Shown: piece after piece, positions 1-10,998 of the stretch
Position numbering within the stretch: the stretch's first letter is position 1
Layout of the letters: each line of letters begins with the position of its first letter
Origin: Azorinus chamasolen
Lineage: Eukaryota > Mollusca > Bivalvia > Cardiida > Solecurtidae
NCBI GenBank assembly: GCA_963576725.1
Contig: OY755246.1
Coordinates: 70,796,371-70,860,370, forward strand
Direction of reading: 5' to 3'
Length of the DNA: 64,000 nt
The notes under the pieces: model-generated
The model's database searches: none
What the model was told of the DNA's origin: nothing
Seen by the model: only the letters and a program-made list of their open reading frames with translations
Made by a program: the position numbers and the translations under genes

Positions 1-33
1 ACTGTAGCATAGAAAACAAAAGATCTTTAGTTT

Positions 34-720
34 ATTAGTCCCCCTCCGGTGGCCGGTGCATTCCGTCCTTCCATTCTTGTGTCCATCCTTCTGTCAGTCC
101 ATCCGTCTGTCCTTCTGTCCAGAGTTTTGTCCTGACAATATCTCCTCAACCATTTGGGTAAGGGTTTCCAATGTTCTTGTGTGGGTGCATCAAGGGTAAG
201 CGGTGTGTCGCATACTACTCTGAGTCTCTGAGTGACCTTGACTACAGTTTTAGTAAAAGATCAGTCTGGAAATTTGTTTGGTGATAAATCCTCAACCCGT
301 AGGTTAGGATTTCCAAATTTATTGTGTGAATGTATCTTGGGAAGGGGGAGTATCGCATACCATTTTGGTGTCTCTGTGACCTATACATTGATTGTGACTT
401 TGGTTTTAGTAAAAAAATTGTCTGAAATTTGTCCGGATGATAATTATATGCTCAACTTTTGGGGTTAGAATTTTCCAATGTATTTTTTGAGTTCATCTTG
501 GAAAGGGGAATTGTTGCATACTACTTTGGTGTATCTGTGACCTTGACTGTGACCTCAGTTTAATGTTTTAGTGAAAAATTGTCTGAATTTGTCCGGATGA
601 TATATCCTCAACGCTTTTCCTTTTGGATAATTAAGATATCGAAATTTATTGTGTGGGTGCATCTTGGGAAAGGAAAATGTCGCATACTGCATTGGTGTAA
701 CCTTGACCTTCATAATGATC
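34..720 (+). repeat. Head-core repeat, GTCCCCC family, tail lost
   Basis: The head TTATTAGTCCCCCTCCGG with GGCCGG near it resembles the head of the element at 47153. A CCGTCCTTCC / TCTGTCC run follows. The core has about four units of roughly 145-165 bp, each with GTGTGGGTGCATC and CGCATACTAC-TTGGTGT. No CTCTTGTT tail is seen. Confidence 0.7.
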
Positions 721-884
721 TCTAAAATGTGTGTTTAATGTGATAGTCTCTACTTGCAACTTGTTTTAACAAGGCCTAACTAAATGTTAGTTAACCTGTT
801 TATATGCTGAAAAGAAGTATATCGCAAGAAAAAAAAGTTGAATAAACAACGAGGCAGACGCAACTTTCATGTGTTCGATATGTT

Positions 885-1340
885 ATTATACCCCCACAAA
901 CAAAGTGTGGGGGGTATATAGGAGTCACCTTGGCTGTCGGTCAGTCCGTCATTCGGTCCATTGGTTGGTCGGTCTATTAATTTTTGTTTCCGCGTGGTTT
1001 CTCAGTAACCGCTGACTGCAATTTAATTATAGTTTTTCAGCTGATTGATTTTTTTCCCAAAGTTATGCCCCTTTGTTTAAAAGTTTTGTGTTGGTCTGTC
1101 TGACTTTTATTCGAGAAGATTGATTTTCCTACAAAGTTATGCCCCTTTATTTAAAAGTTTTGTGTTGGTCTGTCTGTTGACTTTATTCTGCACGGTTTCT
1201 AAGTAACCGCGGACTGGAATCCAGTGAAACTTGACATGATGCTTTATCAGTAAGAGTACATGCACATCCAATTATAGTTTTCCAATTTATCTTTTTCCTT
1301 ACAAAGTTATGCCCCTTCGAAATTGTACAAAGCTTTTTCA
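885..1340 (+). repeat. Head-core repeat, TACCCCC-GGGGGTA head
   Basis: The head is a hairpin: TACCCCCACAAACAAAGTGT followed by GGGGGGTA. Then come GGAGTCACC, a TCAGTCCGTC run, and core units with AAAGTTATGCCCCTTTGTTT. The same head, reduced to CAAACAAAGTTTGTTTTGG, is tandemly amplified at 52824-53325. Confidence 0.7.
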
Positions 1341-1351
1341 TGTGACAGTCA

Positions 1352-1615
1352 CATGCAGGAGCTCTATAGGAATCACATTTGCAGTCTGTCTGTCAGTTCG
1401 TCTGTCTGTCCGGGTGTCCGTCAGTCAACACTTTTGATGTGAGGCGATAAATCAAACAGTACTTCATATATTGGTTTAATAGTAAGGGCATATGCTTAGT
1501 GTCACAAGAGGAAGACTCCTATAGTTTTTGGGTTGAATCAGATCACTATGTCTAGAGTTGTCTGCCCTTGATTACAGGGCCCTCTCTGACTGAGTCAGTG
1601 TTTTAGTTCTTTTAG
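1352..1615 (+). repeat. GCAGGAG repeat, 5'-truncated copy
   Basis: It aligns by eye with the fuller copy at 47881-48129: AGGAATCACATTT, a TCTGTCTGTCC run, AACACTTTTGAT, GGAAGACTCCTATAG, TTGAATCAGATCACTATGTC and CAGGGCCCTCTCTGACTGA. The 5' hairpin (TCCTGCATTGAAAATGCAGGA in the other copy) is missing here. A third fragment is at 61185-61222. Confidence 0.8.
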
Positions 1616-2189
1616 AAAATCTCTCAGCCTGTGCTGTTTTTCTCAACAACCACAAATCGGATTTTAATATAATTTTATGGTCAGTGAGAGTAGCCATAGA
1701 AGCAGAGCTATCTCTGTGCTACAGCTATACATAACTTTATACCCCTACATGTATACATGTAATCAGCCTGTCACTTGGCCGACTGATGGTTTGCAAATTG
1801 CATCAAGACAGCTGCGCATGGGGTATTCATCACTTTTAATGGAAGCTCTAGGTTGAATTATGATACAAACATCAAAATTAATGAAGCTTTGTACTGGTTG
1901 ATGCAAACCACAAAACTATTCTGAGAAATTCAATAACTCTCACCTTTATCTGTTGTTGCTGGTACATTTGTACTTCTTAGAATCCTAGACTATTCTACAT
2001 GCATGTACTGGTATGTATGTCAATCCTAGTCCTTGTTTTTGCCGAATTATCTTGTTTTTTTCTCCATGTTGTTTGTGTACACTGGGATAGTCAGCTGAAA
2101 TTGTGTACACTGGGATACTTAACTTAAATGATTAGTTTGGTAATTGTATTGGAATTATTCTGGTACTATAACTTGCAGCCAGTTCTGTA

Positions 2190-2448
2190 AATTAACAACC
2201 CTCTTTATCCGTTTCCCTTGTATAAACACCTTTTCAAGCTTTTGCAAACAGAGTAGACCTAGATCAGATGGCTCCTGTAGGAGCTGTCTCATCTGGGTCT
2301 GTTCTGTTTGCTTGTGGAATTTGATACATCTGTTTCTTTAGTTTCTAAAATGGCCACAATGTTTCACCTTCCATATTTCATTATACCTATTTTGTCCATT
2401 AATATTCGGTAGGTATTGAAATTTGGAATATATATAGAACAGGGTTAA
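2190..2448 (+). mobile_element. TTAA MITE copy
   Basis: It has degenerate ends (TTAACAACCC... and AACAGGGTTAA) and the shared palindrome centred near 2272: GCAAACAGAGTAGACC, TCAGATGGCTCCTGTAGGAG, then CTGGGTCTGTTCTGTTTGC. The right half (TGTTTCTTTAGTTTCT...ATATTCGGTAGGTATTGAAA) matches copies at 28625 and 30819. Confidence 0.8.
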
Positions 2449-2708
2449 TAGATCTTCCCCCTTTCTCACCAGTTCAAAGACGTTTATTTGTTCTGTATTT
2501 TATATTAAAATACGGAACTTAAATGTTTTGGCATAATGTACCACTGGGGTATAAGGACCAATACAACTTGCTCATTTTGTTACCATGAATCGTAGGTGAC
2601 ATACAGTTAACAGCTCTTGCTTCTTGACATTTACACATGGCATTGACAATGTCGGGTAAGTTACCCGTACCTTTAGTGAAAGTCATGTTTTTTACTTTGT
2701 TGTTTCAG

Positions 2709-2795
2709 ATTACCCCACCATCCATTGCAGGCAATAATGAACTTCCCCCAATGCCGGAACCAGAGGGTACATTACTAAAAAACCATCTGAAACAG
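2709..2795 (+). CDS. MADD: MADD exon a: end of the cDENN region
   Basis: 29 codons, phase 0 in and 0 out. Acceptor TTTCAG at 2703-2708, donor GTAAGA at 2796. It reads ITPPSIAGNNELPPMPEPEG followed by a Lys/Leu-rich end (LLKNHLKQ). The LPP-PEPE and LK-HLKQ pattern is the linker just before the dDENN part of MADD proteins. The first methionine of the longer open frame (2637) lies in intron and is not used. The preceding exon is upstream of the window. Confidence 0.9.
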
Positions 2796-2878
2796 GTAAG
2801 ATTAACAGTTTTCTTGTGTCCAAAATGTCCATTTTGTGCAATAATGAGCCATTTGCACCTTTACATTGTCCCCTGTTT

Positions 2879-3172
2879 GGACCTCCGTGGCCGAGTGGTG
2901 TATGGTCATCCACTGACAATCACTTAGCCCCTCACTGCTGTGGTTCCAATCCCAGTTGGCATTTGGATTTTTCATGTGAGGAAGCCCTCCAGCTGGCTGG
3001 CGCTAGGTCGGTGGTACAACTCAGATGTTCTTCTGTGCACAAAACAATGTAATTTGTTCCATGCACAGAAGAACCTCTGGAGTCTTCCTCCACCTGTAAT
3101 TAGCTTGATGTCATGATTTGACTGAAATACTGTTAAAGAGAGGTAAAACCCAATAAAAACCAAAAGCAAACC
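2879..3172 (+). mobile_element. tRNA-derived SINE
   Basis: A polymerase III promoter can be read: A box TGGCCGAGTGG (2888 on) and a B box GGTTCCAATCC that differs by one base from the consensus. The tRNA-like head is followed by TTCATGTGAGGAAGCC, CCAGCTGGCTGG, GGTCGGTGGTACAACTC, a near-inverted GCACAGAAGAACCTCTGG and CTTCCTCCACC. It ends in AAACCCAATAAAAACC. This layout is that of bivalve tRNA-derived SINEs. It lies in the intron after exon a. Confidence 0.82.
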
Positions 3173-3203
3173 TATTCTCCATCTGATGAAGAATAGGAGG
3201 CTA

Positions 3204-3510
3204 TTTTTAGCTCGTCTGTTTCGAAGAAAAGTCGAGCTATTTTGATCACTGGGTCATTGTCGTAGTAGGATTTGGCGTTGTCGTCGGCGTGTAAAAACTT
3301 TTAAGTGGCTCATTATTCAAAAAGTATAAGAGGTATCAACATAAAACTTCATAGGTGGGTATATCTCATTGAGGAGAAGGCCCCTACATAAGAACCATAA
3401 CTCTTGATTTAAAAATTTGGAGTTATGACCCTTTTGTTTTTCAAAAAGATTTAATTTAGCTGGACAAGCTCCAAATCAGACAAGCGTTGGCGCCGTACGA
3501 GGCTCTTGTT
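3204..3510 (+). repeat. AGCTCGTCTG family element, full length
   Basis: The head is TTTTAGCTCGTCTGTTTCGA followed by GTCGAGCT (hairpin), and the tail is CAGACAAGCGTTGG...GGCTCTTGTT, which repeats the complement of the head. The body contains AAGTATAAGAGGTATCAACA and CATAACTCTTGATT...GGAGTTATGACCC. About 305 bp. Other copies are at 18990, 29737, 31557 and 56070. Confidence 0.85.
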
Positions 3511-3545
3511 TATAATAGCAAATGTACACAGAAGTTTTTGTATTA

Positions 3546-3691
3546 GTTGAAACTGTAGACTCTGATCTGTTATGATTCCCTAAGCAAACAGATCAGACCC
3601 TGATCAGACTGCTCTTACAGGAGTCATCTGGTCTGGGTGTACTCTGTTGGCAGAGGCGTGAAAAAGTATTTGTATGAGGGAAAGGGTTCAT
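3546..3691. mobile_element. TTAA MITE, partial
   Basis: It retains the palindrome (AAGCAAACAGATCAGACCCT / CTGGTCTGGGTGTACTCTGT) and the right end TATGAGGGAAAGGGTT. The left end is missing. Confidence 0.7.
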
Positions 3692-3743
3692 AAAAGTTGT
3701 AAAGAGGTACATCATACATTCATTTTCATATGATTTTCTTCAG

Positions 3744-3914
3744 GCACTGACCAGTATGAGTATGACGCCTCAGCCAATTAAAAACCTTGATGCACTAGCT
3801 CAAAACCCTGACATGTGGCAGCGTCGAGAGAGTTTCTCTTCACAGACAGGCTTCAATCCACTCATCTATGGAAATGACGTAGACTCAGTAGATGTAGCCA
3901 CTAGAGTTGCCATG
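3744..3914 (+). CDS. MADD: MADD exon b: start of dDENN domain
   Basis: 57 codons, phase 0/0, acceptor CTTCAG (ends 3743), donor GTAATA at 3915. It begins ALTSMSMTPQPIKNLD, close to the vertebrate ALASMSLNTQPI segment, and ends in the strongly conserved PLIYGNDVDSVDVATRVAM. That motif opens the dDENN domain and is diagnostic for MADD within the DENN family. The middle (DALAQNPDMWQRRESFSSQT) is less conserved. No start codon is needed, as this is an internal exon. Confidence 0.95.
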
Positions 3915-4194
3915 GTAATAGTCTAAGATAGTAATTCAGTTGATCCATGTTATATGGGATATTGTACCTTGAGGATTTACAACAGTGTAGACTCCATGAG
4001 GTGTATATGCCTGATCGTTGTTCAGTTTATACCATACTATTGGACAAACAGTATAAAAAGTCAGACAGGAACTGAAAATTTTCACTTTAGGAATTTTAAA
4101 AGTAACTTGGTGTCTTAAGATTCAAAATATTTGGATATCATGTTAATGTTTTTTAAAAGAAACCAAAAAAAGAAAAGAAATAATGTTGTTAGGA

Positions 4195-4505
4195 TTAATA
4201 GGTCCCTGTTATTTAAACGTCAATAATATTCACACAACGGAATTTTCACGGGGATTCCTGTCAGAAAAGGTTTTTCGTTAATTTTCATTATTGTCGAAGA
4301 GAACTGCTTGCATGAAGCATTTAATTTAGCAAACCACCCCATCAATTTTATTTCAGATGTTGAAATACCCCCCATAGAATTTGACTCGACTCTCCACCCT
4401 CCACCAACAGAATTAAAATTTCTTTTGCACCCCCCACCAACGTAATTTTAATAGGCCGCCGTTCCGACCCACCCAGGGAGATTTTCCTGGAATAACCCTT
4501 ATGTA
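4195..4505 (-). repeat. CCCCCACCAA repeat with GGGTTATTCC end
   Basis: The reverse complement of the right end (GGTTATTCCAGGAAAATCTC) is repeated at 40430. Inside are two CCACC...CCAACAGAATTAAAA / CCACCAACGTAATTTTAATA units. A second copy, at 40430-40540, has its terminal motif inverted at the far side (AGGAATAACCCT). A short DNA transposon is possible. Confidence 0.5.
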
Positions 4506-5074
4506 CATTGATTTACTTAATTTTCCCTATTTCCCGTTTTTTTTTGCTAGATCACAATGCATTTTTCCCCTATGAAAGGGCCCAGCCACCATTCCCCCAA
4601 AAGTGAAAAAACCCACTGAGTTTTGGCCATAACAGTTACAGTAGTATTCAATAAACTATCAGAGAAATTCAGATCAGACGCATCCTTTGGAAACTGTCTG
4701 ACTTTGGTCTAATTTGTTTGTGTATGTGTGAATATGACACTTTATCTAGTAAAAGGTTTGTAAAACTGATGTAATAATTTCTTTGTATCTTTTACCCAGT
4801 TTATGGTACCCATCTGAATAGATTAAGCTAACACTAACAATATTGGTTTTGTAGTAATTAGATTTGCAATTCCTAGATTAGAAATAATAGCTTGGAAAAT
4901 AATTTGTACCCCTGCATGGCTTCTAGCACAGCTGTGCTGTTATGCTTCTTAATTAAATTCATGGATTCTGATGCAAGAGGAGGGAGATTATAATGTCATG
5001 ATCTGAGTGTAGCTGTTTGCTGTAGTATATGACTTTTGAATCTAATAGAGGATGAATTTTTTATTACTTTATAG
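4506..5074. other. Intron, nothing recognised
   Basis: AT-rich intronic sequence leading to exon c. I see no repeat family, RNA gene or coding signal. Confidence 0.6.
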
Positions 5075-5233
5075 GTGAGATTCTTCAACTCTGGGAACAC
5101 GCTGGGCAATTTTGCAGAGCACACACGCACTCTGAGACTGTACCCACGGGCTGTGGTGGCATTCCAGTTATACAGCTTCCTGAAGTCACGACCTGTTAAA
5201 ACACATTTTACACATAGGTTGGCCAGAACACAA
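5075..5233 (+). CDS. MADD: MADD exon c: dDENN domain
   Basis: 53 codons, phase 0/0, acceptor TATAG (ends 5074), donor GTAAGG at 5234. It reads [13 protein letters not shown], then [16 protein letters not shown], then SFLKSRP and LARTQ. These match the vertebrate VRFFNSANVLQGF / HTRTLRLFPRPVVAFQ / SFLASRP blocks residue for residue at the key positions. This is the helical centre of dDENN, which contributes to Rab binding and the fold of the DENN module. It follows exon b directly (VAM|VRFF). Confidence 0.95.
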
Positions 5234-5272
5234 GTAAGGGGATAAATTGAAAATCCTAGTAAATCTGACAAA

Positions 5273-5670
5273 CAGTAAAATCTCTTTATAACAACTCCTT
5301 AATGAATAGCATAGCATGGTAGGGTCTAAAAAAAACCAGGTTGTTGCTTAACACTTACAATGCTGAATTTTCAAATGGACTATTTCAAAATTCAAACAGG
5401 TCAAGCTTGTCAAACAGGTGAATATTTAGGGATTTTCCTAAAGAAAAGTGTAATATGACAAACAGTGCATACCTTGATGAGAGGGCTGCTCTAGTAGACC
5501 TCTCACCTGAGTCTATGCTGTTTGCAAAGGACATTAGTGACACGTTTCCTACATTGTAATGGTTCATGCAGACTGAAAGTAATACAGAAAGCTTTCTGTG
5601 CAACTTTTGTACTGCATTAAGCTACTACCTGTATAAAAAATCAAGAAGTTGTCATTATAGAGAGGTTTTA
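5273..5670. mobile_element. pogo-type MITE with nested TTAA element
   Basis: The left end CAGTAAAATCTCTTTATAAC and right end GTCATTATAGAGAGGTTTTA are imperfect inverted repeats like those of the TA-flanked element at 40788. From about 5348 to 5535 it holds a TTAA MITE variant (TTAACACTTACAATGCTGAA ... CTATGCTGTTTGCAAA) with its palindrome. Confidence 0.65.
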
Positions 5671-5751
5671 GGGCTCTTGGACATTTGCAGACATACAAAT
5701 ACAGATTTGAAAGATGGAATGTGATAAGTGCCTGTCTATAGGCCAGTAGTA

Positions 5752-6724
5752 CAGTGCAACTTCTATGTTTCGACCTTCGACGTGTCGACTTTCTCAATGT
5801 GTAGATCTTTCTTCAAAGTCCCGACATGTTTCCTTATATGTTCTATATGAAAGTCCATTTACGTGTCGATCTTTTATGAGTCAATCTTTTCAACATGTCA
5901 CCCATGGCATTGATCAAATGGATTTTTACCACACATGAGTCGATCTGCCAATTACCTATGTACATAGGCAACATTTCACACGTTCGCGAGTCGCGACTGG
6001 CCAGAATAGATCTGTGCATGTTTCACACCTTACGCATAATCAAGGGCTTCCGACATCTTTAATCCGTAGGCAGGGATAATTGTGTGATTTATCGTAATTA
6101 GGTGGACACACGCCGCCATAATTCTACTTTGTTTATAAAGGCGTTGACATGTGTATTTATGGTGTAAAGGAAAACACCAGTTGGGACAGAACTGTGCCAG
6201 TGCTTAGATTCATATTTTGTACATGTACAGTGTGTCTTCATCTTGCATTGTAGTATTTGTAAGTTGAAAACCATTCTTAAATCATTTTGTTCCTAAATTA
6301 TGTCGAGAGACTCTAAAATTGGTTGTACAAATGTGTAATTACGGTTGTTTATGCTGAAAGAATTAGTTTCGCACATTTCTATGATCAACTGGAAACAAAA
6401 CCAGAAGTTGATGTGTTCTATCATGAAACATCATACGGTGTTGATATTTAATGTTTCTTTGCATTTTAGTAGTCTGTTTGTGTTGTTTTGACATAAAACA
6501 AAGATTTAAATGATGTGTCTTGTGTTTTCATTCAATTGTCTCGTATTTCTAGAAAGAATATCATGTACACTTAACACGTGTTCAGGCTATATGCACTTCC
6601 GAGATTGAAATCAAAACTCATGTACATGTTTGTACATATAGATCTGCTTTGTATGAGTCAACCTCTCGATAAGTCGATCTTTTTGCCATGGTCCCTAGAA
6701 GATCGACACATCGAAGTTATACTG
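5752..6724. mobile_element. 973-bp pogo-like element, TA-flanked
   Basis: The ends CAGTGCAACTTCTATGT and (reverse complement of the right end) CAGTATAACTTCGATGTGTC are inverted repeats, flanked by TA at 5750-5751 and 6725-6726. Subterminal TCGACnTGTCGA-like motifs occur at both ends (GACGTGTCGACTTT; GATAAGTCGATCTT). No transposase frame is seen, so it is non-autonomous. The end type CAGTnnAACTTC suggests pogo/Tigger (inference). Confidence 0.72.
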
Positions 6725-6739
6725 TAGTACATAAGGTAA

Positions 6740-6945
6740 TGATTGATCCTAACTACTCCTTTCTACACCCTTGCGAACAGAGTAGACCCAGATTAGATGG
6801 CTCTTATAGGAGTCATCTGGTCCGGGTATGCTCTGTTTGCTTATGAGATAATATGAATAAATTCCCTTGTTTATAGTGGGATCAGATACTTCATGTTCAT
6901 GACATGAATATGTTTTGCATAAATATTCAAGGAATATAGGGTTAA
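6740..6945 (+). mobile_element. TTAA MITE copy
   Basis: The left end is degenerate (CCTAACTACTCCTTTCTACA), the palindrome is centred near 6804 (GATGGCTCTTATAGGAGTCATC) and the right end is ATATAGGGTTAA. It abuts the 973-bp element. Confidence 0.78.
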
Positions 6946-7247
6946 ACAATGTTGATTCTGATAATGGTATGTTTGTGTGTCCTTTTACCTATAATGTGAC
7001 TGTGTTGTTGTTTATCACAATAATTGTGATATGCTTTGTTCTAATCTGATGTAAGGAAATCTTGTTTTGGCAGAATTTGGATAAATTCAAATTAGTAAGA
7101 ATAAGCAATATATCCAGTATAATATGTCTAATATTTGACTTGAAACAAGTTTATCCAGCCTTTGGTTTTGTAAATGGATATTCTGTTTATTTATATTCAG
7201 TGAACAAACGATCAATATATCCAAAGATATGGAGCATATGTGGTTTA

Positions 7248-7545
7248 TTATGCCCCCACATAGTGGTGGCATATAGAATTGCCCTTGTCCATATGTATGT
7301 CCATACCTACGTCGTCTGTACATCCGTCCGTACGCACATCTAAAATTTGTAGGGACTTCTTGGAAAGTATTTGTCCAATCCACACTAAACTTTACACACA
7401 TGTTTGTGGCCATTATATCTTGGTCAAGTTCGATAACCATGTAAATCGCTTCAGGCATTAAGGAGTTGCGGCCCTTTATTTGCAAAAATAACTTTAAAAA
7501 TGGCCCTTTCTTATCTGAAGTGGGGCATCAGTGTTTTATGGACAA
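7248..7545 (+). repeat. Head-core repeat, TATGCCCCCACATAGTGG family
   Basis: The head TTATGCCCCCACATAGTGGT...GGCATA is a hairpin. A GTACATCCGTCCGTACG run and AATTTGTAGGGACTTCTTGG follow, then one core unit with GGCATTAAGGAGTTGCGGCC. Open frames on both strands here are repeat-derived. The tail is unclear. Confidence 0.6.
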
Positions 7546-7757
7546 ATTTCTAGTTGATGATAAATCAATTTTTTGTAAGTATCCATTTCACCATCAAGAG
7601 TACTGGGTACAAATGTAATTATCATGCTCTCACAGAATGGAAAGAATAGCAATGTCCACTTGTCTGTTTGTATATATCGGTATGTAGCTTATCTTCAACT
7701 TGGTCTGTAACTTCAACATCATTTCAACTGGACAATTTATACTCCCATTGGTCATTA

Positions 7758-8001
7758 TTAATCTTTTACTCCATGAATATTCATGTAAGAAATATTAACA
7801 CCATGGATGTTAATTAGCTGAATTGTATAATGGCATCATGAACAAGGGAATTTTTACCATGACAGAAACTGTAGAAGTAGGTCTGTTATATCATCAGCAA
7901 ACAGAGAAGACCCTGATCTGATGGCTCCTACAGGAGACATCTTATCTGGGTCTACTGTTTTCTAAGGCGTAGGGAAATGTATATATGGAGGAAAAGGTTA
8001 A
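7758..8001 (-). mobile_element. TTAA MITE, reverse orientation
   Basis: TTAATCTTTTACTCCATGAA at the left, the palindrome near 7925 (GATGGCTCCTACAGGAGACATC) and GGAAAAGGTTAA at the right. It carries the AGAAATATTAACACC...ATGGCATCATGAAC half on the left, the reverse of copies such as 28149. Confidence 0.8.
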
Positions 8002-8190
8002 GAAGATCTCTAGCTGAGAAAAGGCTGTAATCCAATATTTATTTATATAATGAGAGAAATGTTTGCCAGTTGAGGACATCTTTTCCTTATAGACAAAATT
8101 CTAGATTGGATAGGTTAGGTATTGAGAGATGGTACGGCTTTCTTTGTAAAGTGTTTAGACACAGACTAGCTGTCATGCCAGAGGCGCCTG

Positions 8191-8372
8191 TTAACCCTTT
8201 CCCTTATAAATAAGCTGAATTTTATAATGGCATCATGTACAGTAGCTGTAGAATCAGATCTGTATTACTTCATAAGCAAACGTAACAGACCCTGATCGTA
8301 CAGTTCCCATAGCTTTCTCATCTGGGTTTACTCTGTTTGCGAAAATGCCTAAAGTATGAAGGAAAGGGATAA
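8191..8372 (-). mobile_element. TTAA MITE, reverse orientation
   Basis: TTAACCCTTTCCCTTATAAA at the left, palindrome arms GCAAACGTAACAGACCCTG and TCTGGGTTTACTCTGTTTGC, and AAGGAAAGGG at the right. Confidence 0.8.
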
Positions 8373-8723
8373 TGTGGGTCTACTCTGTTTGACCATCGTC
8401 CTCACTTACAATATTTCAATGGCCATCATGAAAAATATCTTTGTGTCCATAATATGTGATCTATTATTACTAATGTAAGGCTTTGCAATTACAGTCTAGC
8501 TGTTCTGTTATAGATTGAATTTTGACAATTTAATTAGATTTAATTGAGGACAGGTCACATGCGCTTATCAGTTTAAATATGTGCTTGCTTCCTGATATTT
8601 TGGATATACAGTAGTTTATATTGAACGTTAAGGCTGCCTGAAATCTGCAAAGAAGGTAGCGTTAGGTGGGCTTGTATACAGGACTGAGTTTATATTCATG
8701 CATTGATCATACTTCATTGTCAG

Positions 8724-8940
8724 GCTGTAGAATTCTTTGCTGAGTGGGCTTTGTGTCCAACCAATGTGGCGTTTCTGCGAGTGCAGACCTCGGTGTTCGA
8801 CCCACTGCTGATTGGAGACAAGCCAAAATGGTATGCCCATCAATTGCAGCCAATAGTGTTCAGAGTGTATGATGACAATTCTTCCCTTGGTGTAGCTCTC
8901 AGTGCTGCTTCTGACATGCTCAGTGACGATAATCCCACTG
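8724..8940 (+). CDS. MADD: MADD exon d: end of dDENN domain
   Basis: 72 codons plus one base (phase 0 in, 1 out). Acceptor TTGTCAG (ends 8723), donor GTAAGA at 8941. It contains [33 protein letters not shown] and FRVYDDNSS, the last and best conserved segment of MADD dDENN. After RVYD the sequence becomes acidic and Ser-rich ([10 protein letters not shown]), leading into the linker. The split codon G|AT is completed by exon e to give Asp. Confidence 0.95.
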
Positions 8941-9089
8941 GTAAGACAAGTGATCTTTATCTTTCTCATTGTCTTGGTTTGTTTATTTTACCAAAGTTGA
9001 TAATTGTTGTATACTTATACTAGTTGATTTTTGGTGAGTCTACATACAGTCAGCTCATCTATCAATGCTATAAATATTGTTTTGCTTTG

Positions 9090-9275
9090 TTTGTTTGAGG
9101 ACAATTTTAACATTGGCGATATTTTTTAGCCGTTGCACAAACATACTTCAAACTTGGCATGCATGTGTAACTTATGGAGGCGAACATTTTTAGGGCTGAC
9201 TTATTAAGGTCAAGGTCAAATTAGGGTCAAATTTATATTGGCGATAATCGGGGGCATATTGTTTCACAAATACAG
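9090..9275 (+). repeat. Fragment of the ATGCCCCC / GGCGATAA repeat
   Basis: It has TGGCGATATTTTTTAGCCGT, CTTCAAACTTGGCATGCATG, CTTATGGAGGCGAACATTTT and GGGGGCATATTG. These are the units of the element at 48866. The head is lost. Confidence 0.75.
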
Positions 9276-9697
9276 CTTGTTCTTTCTATTTTATCTGTGA
9301 TTCAGTGTTTGGAATCCGTTCAAGTGAAAGGATCTAAGGATATTTTGGTGAATAAAACTTTTCTGTGGTGAGAAGATAGTGCCGTCTGTGGAAAAATTAT
9401 CTAAGTCAGCTTCAGAAAATGTTTGGACCCACTAATGCTTGACCGAACTGTTTTCCTATGCCTCATCAGATAAATTATTCCATGTACGGCACTGACCTAG
9501 TATCTTTTATCTCAGTATTGTAGAGACTAACATACTGTGCATATCATTATTGAAGAGACTGACATTTTTATATCAGTATACTGTATATCTCATTATTGTA
9601 GAAAATAACATGTTTATAAGAGTAATCTGTGAATCATAGTATTGTATAGACTGACATTTTGATAATGTATACTGTATATATGAGCACTGTAAGACTG

Positions 9698-9904
9698 TTA
9701 ACCCATTACCTCATAGGGTGTTTTTAGACCAAACTTCTTTGAATAAATCTACTGAAAAGGAACAGATACTAGAAAAAATGAAAAATTTAGAATTTTGTGG
9801 TTTTTAAACCATTTTGATAGATAAAGCATTTGCTCCATAACAGTGGTTTCAAAAAATTCCTTTTACAGATGCATCAAAATGTGTCAGTATGAGAGAATGG
9901 GTAA
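9698..9904 (+). mobile_element. TTAACCCATTACC MITE
   Basis: The ends TTAACCCATTACCTCATAGG and GAGAGAATGGGTAA are inverted. It is the reverse of the element at 52497-52720 (TTAACCCATTCC ... ATGAGGTAATGAGTTAA). Its right end abuts the next element, which seems to have inserted at its terminus. Confidence 0.75.
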
Positions 9905-10845
9905 TGCCTAGTTTGCATTTGCCCTGCGATGAGTTTACGGCGCCCGTAGGTCATTTCCTCGCGGTCTCCTTAAGGAGACAGGCGGTCGCCATATGATTTT
10001 CAAACTGATTCCTGGGCATGCAGCCTCTGCAATTTGTCATAAAAGAAGTTATACAATTTTAAAAAATCGTAAGCCCGCAACCAGTAAACACATGGTTACG
10101 GACATCGTACGATCTCCGCATGGGCATCGATCGGAGGCCGCGCGTAGATCGTGTGGCAAACTCACCATATTTGGTGGAGATGTAGCCGAAAAATCGTTCA
10201 GCGATCGTTCTGTCATTGCATGGTCACTGCAAGGTACATCGCACAGTCATCATTCGGCAACCTCACAGCGACGGCATGATGGTTGTGCGGTGATTTTGAG
10301 ATTTCGTGTGGGTACATACTTATTTGACATTTCCTGCCTTTAATAGTTTATCTAGCCATAGAAGATCAAATAACCCCTCAGGCACATAGCTGCCTACCTC
10401 AGTTTACAGTTAAGACAGGTCATTAGATTAGGAGCAGGCTTTAATTGCAGCCCTTGTTGTCTTAGAAGAGGCCCTACATGGGCATGTTTAGAAAGTACTC
10501 CAAACTGGACAAAAATATGTTGAAAATGACACAGAACTCCTTTTATTGTACACAGTAGGACGCTGGGGCTACAGCGCTGAATGGTTATCGTACAGTCTTC
10601 AAACGGAAGCCGCACAAGCTCCGTACGATTGCCGTATTCAACATTGCGGAGCCTGCACTGTGACTGCACGGAGATCACACGATCCGTACGGTCACTGCTC
10701 AGTTTACACAAATTATCGTACAATGATCGTATACAATTTGAATAAAATCATCTCAGCCCGTAGATGTCTGAGATGCAAAAAATATCGTAGAAAATTGCAG
10801 ACAAAGAAATAGTACGGCCTTCGAGGCAGATGTAAACTAGGCATT
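9903..10845. mobile_element. CpG-rich DNA transposon, ATGCCTAGTTT ends
   Basis: The left end AATGCCTAGTTTGCATTTGC and right end GCAGATGTAAACTAGGCATT are inverted repeats of about 20 bp. TA (9902-9903 / 10846-10847) may be the target site. The inside is unlike its surroundings: rich in CpG with many TCGTACGAT, CGATCGG and GATCGT motifs in both orientations (10100-10270; 10590-10740). An open frame at 9993-10343 has no recognisable domain. No transposase is seen. Confidence 0.65.
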
Positions 10846-10998
10846 AATAACTAGTGTACATGTATCTCAGTATTGTAGCATGACGGACTTCAGCTCCACC
10901 TTGTGCATATCCAAGATATCAGGATCTATACTGTGTGTCTCTGTATTTTGTAGAGAATGAGCATGGTTGGAGTACCGATGCTACTTGTTTTTGTTTTT

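Noticed and set aside
2879..2965. Functional tRNA gene
   Set aside because: Only the promoter boxes are kept. The cloverleaf is broken and the sequence continues into a SINE body and A-rich tail.
10394..10812. Opposite overlapping open frames as genes
   Set aside because: They lie inside a CpG-rich transposon. No domain is recognised, and low stop density follows from base composition.
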